NCBI RefSeq assembly: GCF_048128805.1
Contig: NC_135998.1
Coordinates: 29,742,992 to 29,806,991, forward strand
Source of the DNA: Centroberyx gerrardi
Taxonomy: Eukaryota; Chordata; Actinopteri; Beryciformes; Berycidae
DNA: 64,000 nucleotides
Reading direction: 5' to 3'
The translations under genes and the position numbers were made by a program. Below are positions 1 through 28,439 of this stretch, in pieces. The notes under the pieces are model-generated. The model did no database searches. It was given only the letters and a program-made list of their open reading frames with translations, and was not told the origin of the DNA. Each line of letters begins with the position of its first letter. The first letter of the stretch is position 1.

Positions 1-1023
1 AGTTAGTTGCGGCAGTTCAAGTGTTTCTCAATCCACAGTACTACTTGTAGCTGAATCTGAATGAAGTCTTCGTTTGCCCATCTCTCAGCCAGGCCCACTT
101 GATAGACTCCTTGGCACATGGAACTAGCAAGCTCCGCAAAAATACATACGGTCGATCTGCATGGTTTGACAGCTGGTGATCAGGTTGGAGCAAGTTGTAC
201 GGGACATTCTGTTGTGTGCCTGTCACGACCGCATCCAAAATAATATTGGGTAACGTATGACATGTGCACTTCTTTTTTTAAGGCCAGCTGGAGTCTAAAA
301 CCCTGCAGACATTACATCCGCATCAGTTGTGTGTGCAATCTGTCAGCGTACGTTTGTTGGTTTGTTGGTTAGTGCACAAGTCTTCCAGTAGGGAGACATG
401 AGAAATGCTTTGTGATATGCCTATGCAAAAGCCATTCTAACACATTATTCACTCCCTTACACACACACACACACCTGCTACAGTGACACAGTGCTGAACA
501 GCATTGTTGGTCCCCAGATCAAGCAGGTTTGTTTTACTGGTGCACCAGTAAAAGACTTCAATGACTTTAATGTAAACCTTGGTCTTTCTACACCTAGATT
601 GAGCTAACAGTTGACTCTTTGAAGCACTATTGGATTGCTAAAAGAATGCTTTAAATAATGACAATAAGAATTTCATAGGTTTTACAACAATAGATGCCTC
701 TGTCAAGCTTAGCTCCATACACAGTGTCTTCATCAGCCTCCCTTCTTTTCAGTTTCCTTACAGTCTTCTATCATTTGTCTTCATTCCCTTCATCTGGCCA
801 TCCCTCCATCTCAAGTTTATCCTTTAAACCTTGGAATTAGATTTACCTCTAAATGGGGATATAAAAAAACACTCAGCTGCTCAACTGAAGTTTTCCCCTC
901 CAGGTTCAGCAGCTCCGTTGCTTGGCGTAGCCCCACACCGTCCGCTGTTCAATGCTCTGCCCCCCAAAAAAACACAAAAAAATAAACTTTTGGCCTCTTG
1001 CTCTGCGCCGCCCGCCTCCCTCC
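1..1023. other. 3' UTR and downstream flank of slc25a25
   Basis: I see no convincing gene here. Short open frames occur on both strands but lack splice context or recognisable protein sequence. The part next to 1024 is presumed 3' UTR. Confidence 0.5.
566..571 (-). terminator. slc25a25: Possible poly(A) signal of slc25a25 (ATTAAA)
   Basis: An ATTAAA variant hexamer lies on the minus strand about 450 nt past the stop codon. I saw no canonical AATAAA on this strand between 1 and 1023. Weak evidence. Confidence 0.3.
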
Positions 1024-18878
<17,855 letters not shown>

Positions 18879-20819
18879 GGGGGTCCGGCCGGCACGTGCC
18901 AGGCTGTGCTCAATACCTGGCTAGCTTCTTTTAACTGTAGTACAGTGAAACCGCTCGAGCTTTCAGTCAACGGATATAAAGGAACGCTGCCGTTATACTT
19001 CCAGACCAGACTACCACGTCACATGTCCCTCGTTTTAGCCGGCTTTCAAACTACCAGCTGTACCGGTGGACGTAAACTCGTCTTTTCCATCAAGAATATA
19101 CTCACACGGTACACGGGAGGCGAAAAAACCTGAACTCTCACTAATTCAGGTAGCGGTTGGCACAAATCATACCCATAATCCAACGTTAATGTTAACGACA
19201 CCGGTGAAGAGAGAAGCGGTGATGGGATGAGGAGGATCCTGAACTGTCAGCGCCTTGATTACCTAGATAAAATAACGTTACAATATAGACTTTATATAGA
19301 GTTGAGTATGTGGCAAATTATAAATAGCTCCGATGCGGTACTGGTTTTAACTATACTTAACTGATACGAGTATTTATTACCATTGCCGTTCACTCGCCGA
19401 TTGGAATACCGAAATACTCGCCTCCGGAACCGGCTACGCGTAAAGTCTCGCTGTATAACGCGAGATTTGAGTGTGACCAAAAAGCACAAGGGACTTTTGC
19501 GCCCTGAGTGACGCCTGGAGGGCAGCCGCGGTCTTGAGCCTGTCCCACTCTTCATCATCTCCTCAGCCAGTGTTTGAGTCCTATTCTCATGGATGTATTA
19601 AACTCACCTATTCTCCCCACTTGGTCAAAAATTCTGCATTCCATTCAAAGTTGGAAGTCATGTTCCCAGCTGGTAGGTTGTAAAATATTTGCCTAGTCTC
19701 CATGCGTTCCAGTGGTCCAGCTCGGTAAAACCAAGAAACAACATGGGAGACCGCAAGATTTTTGTTGCCCAATGAAAAACACTGTTCTCCATGCAACAGC
19801 CAATGTTATGCCAATGATATATGATAATGTTAACAAGATAGTTTGCATGTTAGCATGTATGTGCAACTTTATATTTCAAAATATGTTTAACCATTTACCA
19901 CATATGTATTGATACGTTTGAGGTTATGTGATGATGACCTTAAAGGAATAATTCACCCAAAATGAGAATTCAGTCATTATATAGGCCTACTAAGCTTGTA
20001 GTAATTGCAATACATGGACACAATCTAGCTCTTTTTTATTGCTTATTTTCAGTCACCAAAAAGCATTGTGGTGACTAGCCTACTTCTAAAACTTGTAATA
20101 ATAGCATAAAAGATGACGATGAAGAAGAAGAAGAGAGACACAAAGAATGAAATAATATGCTTTTTACTCAGAGGCATGTGTTAAATTAAGCAACTGAACT
20201 AGGCTCCACCACTGCAGCTGAACACTATAGTTTTTTTAATTGAACAAAATAAAATGACATGCGTTGTCAATATATAACAATAAAGAACATCACATACGAC
20301 TGCATTACGATTGCATAAACATTGCAGAAAATAAGGAAGAAATAAATAAATACTGCAGAGTAATGGGGCTGTTTCTGCAGACACTGGAATATGCATGGAA
20401 GATCAGTATAGCATTAATTTCTCACTTTTTCTGCATACATCTGTATCATCACTGAATGTTCACAAACTGTTTCTGTCAAGGCCCCCAAATGCATATGTTT
20501 TAGACCACAGAACCCCATTTGATGAGAATTTGTGCTAAGGAACCCTATCTGATGAGATTTTTATTACAGATTGATAACCAGTGATGTAGTGGTGAATAGA
20601 AAGGTGGGTAAACTATGACCTGCAGTAGGTGACCATTGCAAGACAAGCAATCACCAATATAAACACAAATGTTCTTCTTATAATTATTATATTTTCAAAA
20701 AAGCATTATGCTTTCCCCATAAAATACCCTATACTGATATTACTTGCATCAGTTTGCTGATACTATGGTGTATGAATTTCATATCAAAAATTACTTACAG
20801 TGTAATAACTATATTCTGT

Positions 20820-21009
20820 ATTTGATTCTGATCTTATCTTTTTCTTCTACTGTTTCTATTTGTTTTTTGGTTTATTTATATACAGTTTTTTTATGTACTG
20901 TTTTTATTGTTTTATTATTTCTGTCTTTTAACAAAGTACATAACCAACCACTAAGCTAAATTCCTTGTATGTGCAAATACACTTGGCCAATAAAAGGATT
21001 CTGATTCTG
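20820..21009 (+). repeat. Retrotransposon 3' tail fragment
   Basis: A T-rich stretch ends in CAATAAAAGGATTCTGATTCTGA. This poly(A)-signal plus short tandem hexamer tail is typical of 3' ends of fish non-LTR elements. Only the tail survives. Confidence 0.5.
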
Positions 21010-21403
21010 AAAAGATTTATGTCTGCCTAAAAAGTTGTGTTAACTATATTCCACTAATAAAAAGACGGTGAACTGAGTTTAGGTGGGTTTGCCCTCCACT
21101 TCACCCCTGGTTAGAGTTGTCTATACTGTAGGTGGCAGAGTGAAACCTAGGAATAAAACAGTCATCCTTAGATATTCTCTCAGTACCTTTTCTAGGGAGG
21201 GAAAACAAAATAAAATCAAACTATTCCATATTTTGCTGGGGTTGCCCGCTGGGAACCACCGGTCTCTATTATCCACTGCAGCACCGACGACTATAAACAA
21301 ATCCACTGGAAAATATTGTGGGTATAACAGTGAGAATTTTAATTTAGTGTTTTTAAAATGACATAGTTTGCTTGGCTCGCTGGGTGATTGGTAGCTGGCT
21401 CGG

Positions 21404-21467
21404 CCAATCGCAGTAGAGAATATAGTATGACTGTAGCAGAGCCGACCAATAGGGTGCCAGGGGGCGG
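21404..21467 (+). promoter_or_regulatory. naif1: naif1 proximal promoter: two CCAAT boxes and a GC box
   Basis: CCAAT occurs at 21404-21408 and 21446-21450, an inverted ATTGG near 21387, and GGGCGG at 21462-21467, all within 240 bp of the start codon. No TATA box is evident, which fits a housekeeping-type promoter. The transcription start is not defined. Confidence 0.6.
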
Positions 21468-21617
21468 GCCTTCAGACACAGCTAACGTAAGCGTTGTTAG
21501 TAGGAAGAAGAAGCCGATTCTGGAAGCCATTACGTTGCGCACATCAATTGAGTAAATCCTACTATTTTTGCGTACAATACGCACAATTACCTCTCCAAAA
21601 CAGGAATTTATGCAATT

Positions 21618-22062
21618 ATGGCATCGCTCGCGAAAAAGAGAAAAATGAATTTCTCGGAGAGGGAGGTGGAAATTATTGTGGAAGAAATAGAGAAACAAAA
21701 GCACACGCTGGTTAACCACTTCAATGCTGGAGTCACCCACATTGCAAAGAATAACGCGTGGATGGAAATCCTGAAAAAGGTGAACGCCGTGACCACCTGT
21801 CCCAGAGAGTTGGCCGAGGTGAAAAAGAAGTGGTCTGACATGAAGACCGAGGTCCGGCGGAAAGTGGCCCAGGCCCGGGCGGCTATAGAGGGGACCTCCG
21901 CGGACTGCACTCCTGTTCCCGTCATCCTCACTGCTATGCAGCAGAGGATCTGTAACCTCCTGGGAGAAGCCACTATCATCAGTTTACCTGCAGGAGACTC
22001 GGACGCCGAGATAACGCTGCCCGTCACCATGAACACAGCCACCACCGTCACACTGACAGAGA
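21618..22062 (+). CDS. naif1: naif1 exon 1 (Myb/SANT-like domain)
   Basis: 148 codons plus one base. The tryptophan-containing helical region from residue 10 to about 85 ([10 protein letters not shown] through VRRKVAQAR) is the DNA-binding domain. The donor is GAGA|GTAAGT, phase 1. The ATG is preceded by an in-frame stop-containing leader, so the start is secure. Confidence 0.95.
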
Positions 22063-25000
22063 GTAAGTTGACAAACTTTTCACTCGCGAGCTCGCAGAGG
22101 AGACGGTTACAACAATCTCAGGGTCGGTATTAAATTTTGTCATTATAGGGACGGAAAGTCAAGATGTTGCCCTCTGGTGGCTGCATTCTCAAAGTCCAGG
22201 GAGAAAATGTTGGCTTCTTGTTGTATCCTGTGCAATGAGGGTCTTTGCCACACTGAGATAAAGGTGTAAGAGTAAGATAGAGTAAATTAAAATAAATACT
22301 GATAGGAAACGTAGCCGACATGCAGCAGCTCACCTTGTTGTTCATAAAAGGCACTGACTGCCCTAACTAATCAAACACACCTGGTTATATAGCCTACAGA
22401 GGCTGCACTACTAACTACTACTAACCCATGAACACTTAACTAGCTTGAGAAAAGACTAGCACTGAATTACGGTGACATTCAAATCAATGCTGATGTAATT
22501 CTCTTGTTCTGTTAAACCAGGGCAAGCTTCTACATACAAGTATTTATCTAGTATTTTTTTTATGTGTATTATTTTTAGCCTGTGTCTCATAACTCTAAAT
22601 GAGTGGTCCTCGACCTTCTTTTTTATTGGGGTACTGTGTTTGTTGCCCTGTTTGTCCTGTATGTTAAGGAGTGACAATAAAAAATGATCTATCTACAAAC
22701 CTGGCTTGGGAAAGAAGAGTGGGTAAGAGTAGATATGTCATTACCAGAGGGGTTATACATGACACCCAAGAGTTTCCTACCTTGCTAGCAGTTTCTTAAC
22801 AGTAAGATGAAATTTGTTCAGCCCTTAATTAAATACTGCTATAAGTTTTTTTAAAATCAGTTTTCAATCCACCTCAAGAAACCTCATACAAGTTTATCTT
22901 AAAATGTCAAGCAGCATCTCAGTTTATGTTGACATTTAAAATGTAAACCAGGCTATGCTATGTATTCATTTTTAGGGTAAACAGAACATTTGAGCACTTT
23001 AAATTCTCACACTCACACACTTACACACTCACACACATAATCCTGTGAATCAGCTGTGTGCTGAGTGAGAATGTCAGCAGAGCTGTGTGAGATTTTAATT
23101 ATACAGGATTTTCCTAACGAAAGATATCTATAGATATGGTAGTCAACATAAACTTCATCATTGGTAACTTTTCCTACTCACCATAAATCATTTATAGAGG
23201 AAGTTAGTAGTAGTAGTTCCCTAGTAGATCTTTAATAATGCATCAGAACAAAAATCGTGAAAAAGAGATCAGAAAAAAGGAGAATGTCCAAACAGAGGCT
23301 AAGGGTGCAGAAAATTAAAAATGTAATTCATAACGTGAATAAAAAAATACACTAGCAAAAACAAAAATATGAAAAACAAAGACGTTTTGGTGACGCCACG
23401 AGAACAAACGGATGATGGTATCACTGAAACTTCTCTGTAGCTGTTTGATTAGAAGATCAGAAATATGCTAATATGCTACATTCTGAGGATACGTGACATG
23501 GGGGAAAAAAAACAATTTCTTTGAATTTATTTGAATTCACCTCCATGGATATGATGGACATCAGTAAAAGATGGGGCGGGGCTTAAAAATCATATGCCCA
23601 AATTGATGATGCTGTATATAGACACTCTTCTTCCACCTATTTGTACTTTCAGCAATTAAAATGACCCATTACCACCTCTTAATTTCTTCTTCTACACTCC
23701 TGCCCGGCTGTGGCGCTGTAAGCAAACAATCAAATCATTGACAGACTAGTGTTCAGCAGCCACATCCATTTTCAGTGTGGACCTCAGCTTCATAATTCTC
23801 CAGTTTTAAGTTATAACACTCTGCCATCAGCCAGCAGAGAGATCCTGATAGGGAAAACAGTATGTGTACAGACACATAAATGCAAAACCTGTATGGATTT
23901 TTCTACAGGGAAACCTGGAAGCATTAGTTTAATTTATAACATCTTGTATTATCTCTTTTTTTTTTTAGCTCTTCCAACTGGCTCAGGAACAGTTTGTGAT
24001 GAAGCAAAACCACTGAATGGTAAGTTTTTCTCCACAAATGGTTGAATTTAATATCACTGATGAATTCAGATCAGTCAGTGTATCTCCAAGTTCAAAGAGC
24101 ATCTCTTTCCAGCTGCTCAGCTACTCCCAGTGGAGTGCAGTACGTTTGAAAGTGGATCACGACACAACGTAGAATTTCTGACCAGCGTTGCAATAGCAGA
24201 TAACTGACTACATCAAATTAGCATGTGAAGAGGAAGAATTTTTCAAGTTTTTTCAGACTAAATTCAATTACAGAAGGCCTTACACTACAGGATTTAGACT
24301 AGACTTAGTCCCAGTTTGGCCCTCACACACAAAATTCAAACATTGAGGAAAATCTGTAATGGCATTTCTGCATAATAACGCCAAATCTTGTTGATGAGTT
24401 TGCCATAAGTTTCCACATGAAAAACTCCATTTGCATTATACCAACATTAGGTAAAAGTAGCATCCAAAACTCCAACACTAACGTCTTTCCCAGCAGTTTT
24501 CAACCATGGTCCATGGAGGAGTCTGCAGGTTTTCATTCCAGCGAAACGCTTAATTCCCTGATTAGCACACCTTCAACCAGAGAGGAGGAACTCATCAGTG
24601 AAATGAGCTGCTGTAGTGTTTAGTTGGAATGAAACCCTGCAGACTCTCGGGCCTCTCAGCAGCACACAACTGAAAACCGCTTTTCTCTCCCGCCGCCCAG
24701 CAGAGACCACGTACCACACGCTGGAGGAGGGAGGCGTGGTGGAGTACTGCACCACCACCGTGGGCGACGCCGCCTCCACCGTGGTGACGGCCGTGGAGGC
24801 TCCCGTGGAGATGCTGGCCTCGTCCTCGGCCTCCCCCCCGCTGCCCCAGGGCCAGGCCAAGCCCCAGGAGCTGAAGAGCCGCATCGCCCTCAACTCGGCC
24901 CGCCTGCTGCAGGAGCAGCGGGTCACCAACGTCCACGTCCGGCAGATCGCCCAGCACCTGGAGGGCCAGAACGAGCTGCTGCAGATGATGCGGCGCTCCC

Positions 25001-25251
25001 AGGAGGCGCAGGCGTACGCCCAGGAGAGACAGGCCCAGGCCCTGGAGGGCACCCAGGCCGCGCTGCTCGCCCTGGTGCAGATGCTCAGGCCGGCGCTCAA
25101 AGACTTGCGCAAGTTCCTGCAGAGCGGGACAGAGGTCGCCAACTCCGGCGGCACGGCGGCAGGAGGGACGACAGACGGGTCGGGAGCAGAGGAGCAGACC
25201 AGGCCCAAAACCCCTCCGCCGCCACCACAGCCAGCAGAGGAGACGCAATAG
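21618..25251 (+). CDS. naif1: naif1: nuclear apoptosis-inducing factor 1, Myb/SANT-like DNA-binding protein
   Basis: NAIF1 is a nuclear DNA-binding protein whose overexpression triggers apoptosis. Its N-terminal Myb/SANT-like domain is related to the Myb-like protein of Harbinger transposons (family knowledge). Coding exons are 21618-22062 and 24701-25251, giving 331 aa against 327 in human. A possible 51-nt exon lies at 23969-24019. The start [19 protein letters not shown] matches the human start closely, followed by [56 protein letters not shown] and [20 protein letters not shown]. The C-terminus is proline-rich and divergent. The gene is divergent from slc25a25 and upstream of eeig1, as in human. 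Confidence 0.96.
23969..24019 (+). CDS. naif1: naif1 candidate 51-nt cassette exon
   Basis: A run of T's and TTTTTTAG precedes CTCTTCCAAC, and AATG|GTAAGT ends the segment. It starts and ends in phase 1, so inclusion adds 17 residues without a frameshift ([16 protein letters not shown] plus a junction residue). Exon 1 joined straight to the last exon restores the conserved [11 protein letters not shown], so this exon looks optional. I do not recall an equivalent in human NAIF1. Confidence 0.5.
24701..25251 (+). CDS. naif1: naif1 last coding exon
   Basis: It follows a CCGCCGCCCAG|CAG|AGACC tandem acceptor. Using the first AG in direct join to exon 1 gives [11 protein letters not shown], as in human. 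It encodes a Gln/Glu-rich helical region, [18 protein letters not shown] through [14 protein letters not shown], followed by a Gly/Thr/Pro tail. TAG stop at 25249-25251. The exon is strongly GC-rich compared with its surroundings. Confidence 0.95.
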
Positions 25252-25256
25252 ACACT

Positions 25257-25265
25257 GTGTGCGTG

Positions 25266-25296
<31 letters not shown>

Positions 25297-25297
25297 A
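25257..25297. repeat. (TG)n microsatellite in naif1 3' UTR
   Basis: A GT-rich tract with two GCGT interruptions starts six bases after the naif1 stop codon, so it should be transcribed in the 3' UTR. Confidence 0.9.
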
Positions 25298-25741
25298 GTA
25301 CTGCCTTTCTGTCTGCATTACTCAAATCCACGCACACACTTCAGAGAACCACAGACAAAACCCATCATGAGTTGCCTTAGGAAGAGCATGTACAGAATTT
25401 TAGGTATGTTTTATGATTCAAAACCAACCCACGGAAATGATCAATGGTCATGTTGAGAACATTTTTACCCCATTTGTCATTATTTGACAATGATTTGTCT
25501 CATTTGAATACTGGATTTGTTATTTAATTCATGCTTTCAATGCTTGCACCTAAGGGTGCGCGCACACAGCAAGAGACAAGACTTCATCCTGATCTGGGTC
25601 GGAGCTGAACATTTGATGCCGACTTTCTCCAAGTCATCCTGCAGTTTACCCAGAGTGGAGAGTATTCATTTTTATTTTTAGACCGGAGCCAACTGGATTA
25701 TTTGGTTCGTGTGCATTCTGTCCGCCATGTCTTCAGAATTT

Positions 25742-25747
25742 AATAAA
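25742..25747 (+). terminator. naif1: naif1 poly(A) signal AATAAA
   Basis: A canonical AATAAA lies 490 nt past the naif1 stop and is followed by a T-rich stretch (about 25787-25795) suitable as a downstream element. Confidence 0.65.
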
Positions 25748-26402
25748 ATCTGAAGAAAAATCCTGAGAAAAATCACCAGCCTGTTTTTTTCCCCCTGCAC
25801 TTCTACTCAACCAGAAGAGGTCGCTCTGTGCCACAAACTATGCAAGTTTCTTCATCATTGTGTTACACTGGGACCAATAATGTAGTTGCATATTTTCATT
25901 CCTCTTGAATACTACAGTCATCTATACACTGATTTTTCAAATTAAGTAAGACAATTAGATTTAACATGATAGAAACTGACTAGCTGTGTGATTTCCTAGG
26001 TGTGTATTGACTGACTAAAGATTTTAGAGGCCATTTAGTTATGTAGTCTGCATTCATATTTACAATAATAATGGACTTTATTTCTGTAACACATTTTGAA
26101 AACAGTGTTAAGCCTTTCCATTTTATGAAACAATAGGGGAAAAAAATTGTATTCAATCACACTGAGGACTAAAAAGTAGGCCGTGAGGAACTCCTAGTAT
26201 TTAATTAATTGAACATATTGGTCCATAAAAAACATAATGAAAAACCAAAAAGATTTATTTTAAAATGAAAAGTAATATCAGTCATATTTTTAAGTCTGAT
26301 TTGAGCGTTGCTGTAAATGCTAGACACTCATGAATACACAAGAGTCACAAAGTCACACCAAAACGTTGACAATGCAGCTGGATAAAGAGCAGATAATAAT
26401 AT

Positions 26403-26443
<41 letters not shown>
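26403..26443. repeat. (ATC)n microsatellite
   Basis: About 13 uninterrupted ATC units in intergenic DNA. Confidence 0.95.
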
Positions 26444-26445
<2 letters not shown>

Positions 26446-27414
26446 CTGGGGTATCTGTATCTGTCTTTTAATTTATTATCTTTATTGATATCTTTTTATT
26501 TAACACTGAAAATATTCCTCTGTGCATCCTGACCAGGAGATCAAATGAAATTGAATGTTTTATGACTAATTATGAGCTGTGAAATCAGTGGTAAGCTATC
26601 AGCTGCACTGCCATAAAAGATACAGATATGCATTATCAGTAGGCTCCTATCACAGTAAACTGAACAGCTTGTTTAGGGGGATGACAGCATAAAATTAATT
26701 GACTAAGTGTCTGACAGTCAGCTATCTGGCCAACTATATATTCAAGTTGAAGTTAATAGTAGAATTTTCTTATTTTTACATTTTTCTAAAACGATAGTAG
26801 CCACAAAGATGCTCTGCCTTTCCTAAGATGTAACAGTGAATCTTCACATTTGTAGCTCAGAATCATGTGCATTGACACTATGCGCACAATAATCATGTAA
26901 TTAGAAACTTCATTTTTATAGCACTTTTCAAAAAACACTTACAGTACTTTACAATCAAACAGCAATCAATAAAAGCCAACTTCATTTTGTAGAAATCTGA
27001 TCCATTCTAAAAATGTACTTACATTTTTGTATTTTGACACAGAAAGCATTTTGAGACAAATTACATCTTTCTTTTTTGAATTCTGGCCACATACAAATGA
27101 CAAAATACACAGAAGTAATTAAATATGCATTTCAAATACATTTAATCAAAGTACTGCCCATTTGTATTTGTGAAAGCATTGGGTGTCTGTTTCTCTGTAT
27201 TTCATGCTGCTGATATACAGTAACAACATCAGCTGACATCATTTTCACTAGTCATATCAGTGTTAGTTAACCTACTGCAGTGTTTGTGGCAGAGTGCAAT
27301 GTAGTTAAAGGGTTCCCCATAATGGGACTAACGCATTTCAGTGTTAAGGGATGTAATAAGATACTCCAGCAACAAGCAAAGTTGATGATAAAATTCAAGG
27401 ATTTATTTTGACAG

Positions 27415-27900
27415 AACTAATCACCAAGATCAGATGCAGCTGGACAAGTTTATAGTGTTAGGATTTTTACTTCCCATTCATTTGAACGGGCCACGAAAAT
27501 AGACTGAAAACTGACATTTAACACGTTGGTGAACAGATTCAACAACAGATCCTGCTGCTGTGATTTTCAACTGACATTTGGTCTTACTTTTTAGAACGTC
27601 ATTTCGCCAAATAGCATTTTTATTGATAGAAGAGAACATAGCAGAGGGATTTAGGAGAGATGTGTTTGGGAGACCGGATCTACTTTTATTTTTAAATACT
27701 AATTTTAGTATAAACCAAGAATAGAAATGCAAAATGACGGACCCAAGATTGCTTTATTGTCTTAAAAGCAGGATCTGTTGTTGAATCTGTTCACCAACGT
27801 GTTCAATATCAGTTTTCAGTCTATTTTCATGGCTCATTCAAATGAATGGGAAGAATCTGAACACTACAAACTCGTCCAGCTGCATCTGAGGTGATTAGTT
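27415..27900. mobile_element. Fold-back element with ~140-bp terminal inverted repeats
   Basis: The outer arms (27415-27556 and 27767-27900) are imperfect reverse complements. Both begin AACTAATCACC outermost and share AGATGCAGCTGGAC, CCCATTCATTTGAA and a near-perfect stretch from GAAAATAGACTGAAAACTGA through CACGTTGGTGAACAG to CAACAGATCCTGCT. The 210-bp middle has no open frame of note. No clear target-site duplication was found, so the superfamily is unassigned. Confidence 0.8.
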
Positions 27901-28439
27901 TATATTCTGGTTTTCATGGTGGTCAAGAGCCGAATAACCCCCATGTTAAAACTAAGTGGAAAGCCATGATGAAATCGCGTAGCAGTGCTATCACAAAAAA
28001 ATGGTTAATTCCATAAAAATGGCACATTTTGTCTATTTTATGTGGTGTACCTGCCATACAACCTTGGGATTTACCATAAAAACTCAGTTTCTTGTGAAGT
28101 CTTGGTTCTCGTAAAGGTACAAGTCCTGTTGGTGATGTAGCAGGAAGTGGACTTTGATTTGTCATTTGTTCTTGGGTGCGTTGGTTGCTCTCAGCAACAG
28201 GTTATGTTTTCCATCTGTTTCCCCTGCAGTGTGGCTCATATTCCCATAAGTACATGGATGTTGTGTGTCATGGTTTGGAGGCAGTGTGACTCTTATCAGG
28301 TTCCTCTTTTCCTGGAACCACGTAAAAGCCTAAATCATTCCACATGTTGGGTCTCTACGTCAGGGGAAATGACCCAGGCACACGTATCCTCCATATGCCA
28401 CTTCTGTTTGTTTGGGTGGCAATACTCTGTCTCACTGAT

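Larger units (their letters stand above)
18879..21617. other. Divergent intergenic region between slc25a25 and naif1
   Basis: It contains the two 5' flanks, back to back. About 18.88-19.2 kb is GC-rich and probably holds the slc25a25 exon 1a promoter and 5' UTR. Segments at about 19.94 and 20.46-20.60 kb resemble common dispersed fish repeats. I saw no credible open frame. Confidence 0.55.
25760..28430. other. Intergenic DNA after naif1
   Basis: AT-rich, with no recognisable coding exon. It contains a CAT microsatellite and a fold-back element, listed separately. Confidence 0.6.

Noticed and set aside
24573..25337. Minus-strand 254-codon open frame as a gene
   Set aside because: It lies opposite the well-supported naif1 exon, has a low-complexity His/Cys-rich translation from a CA repeat and GC-rich codons, and no recognisable domain.
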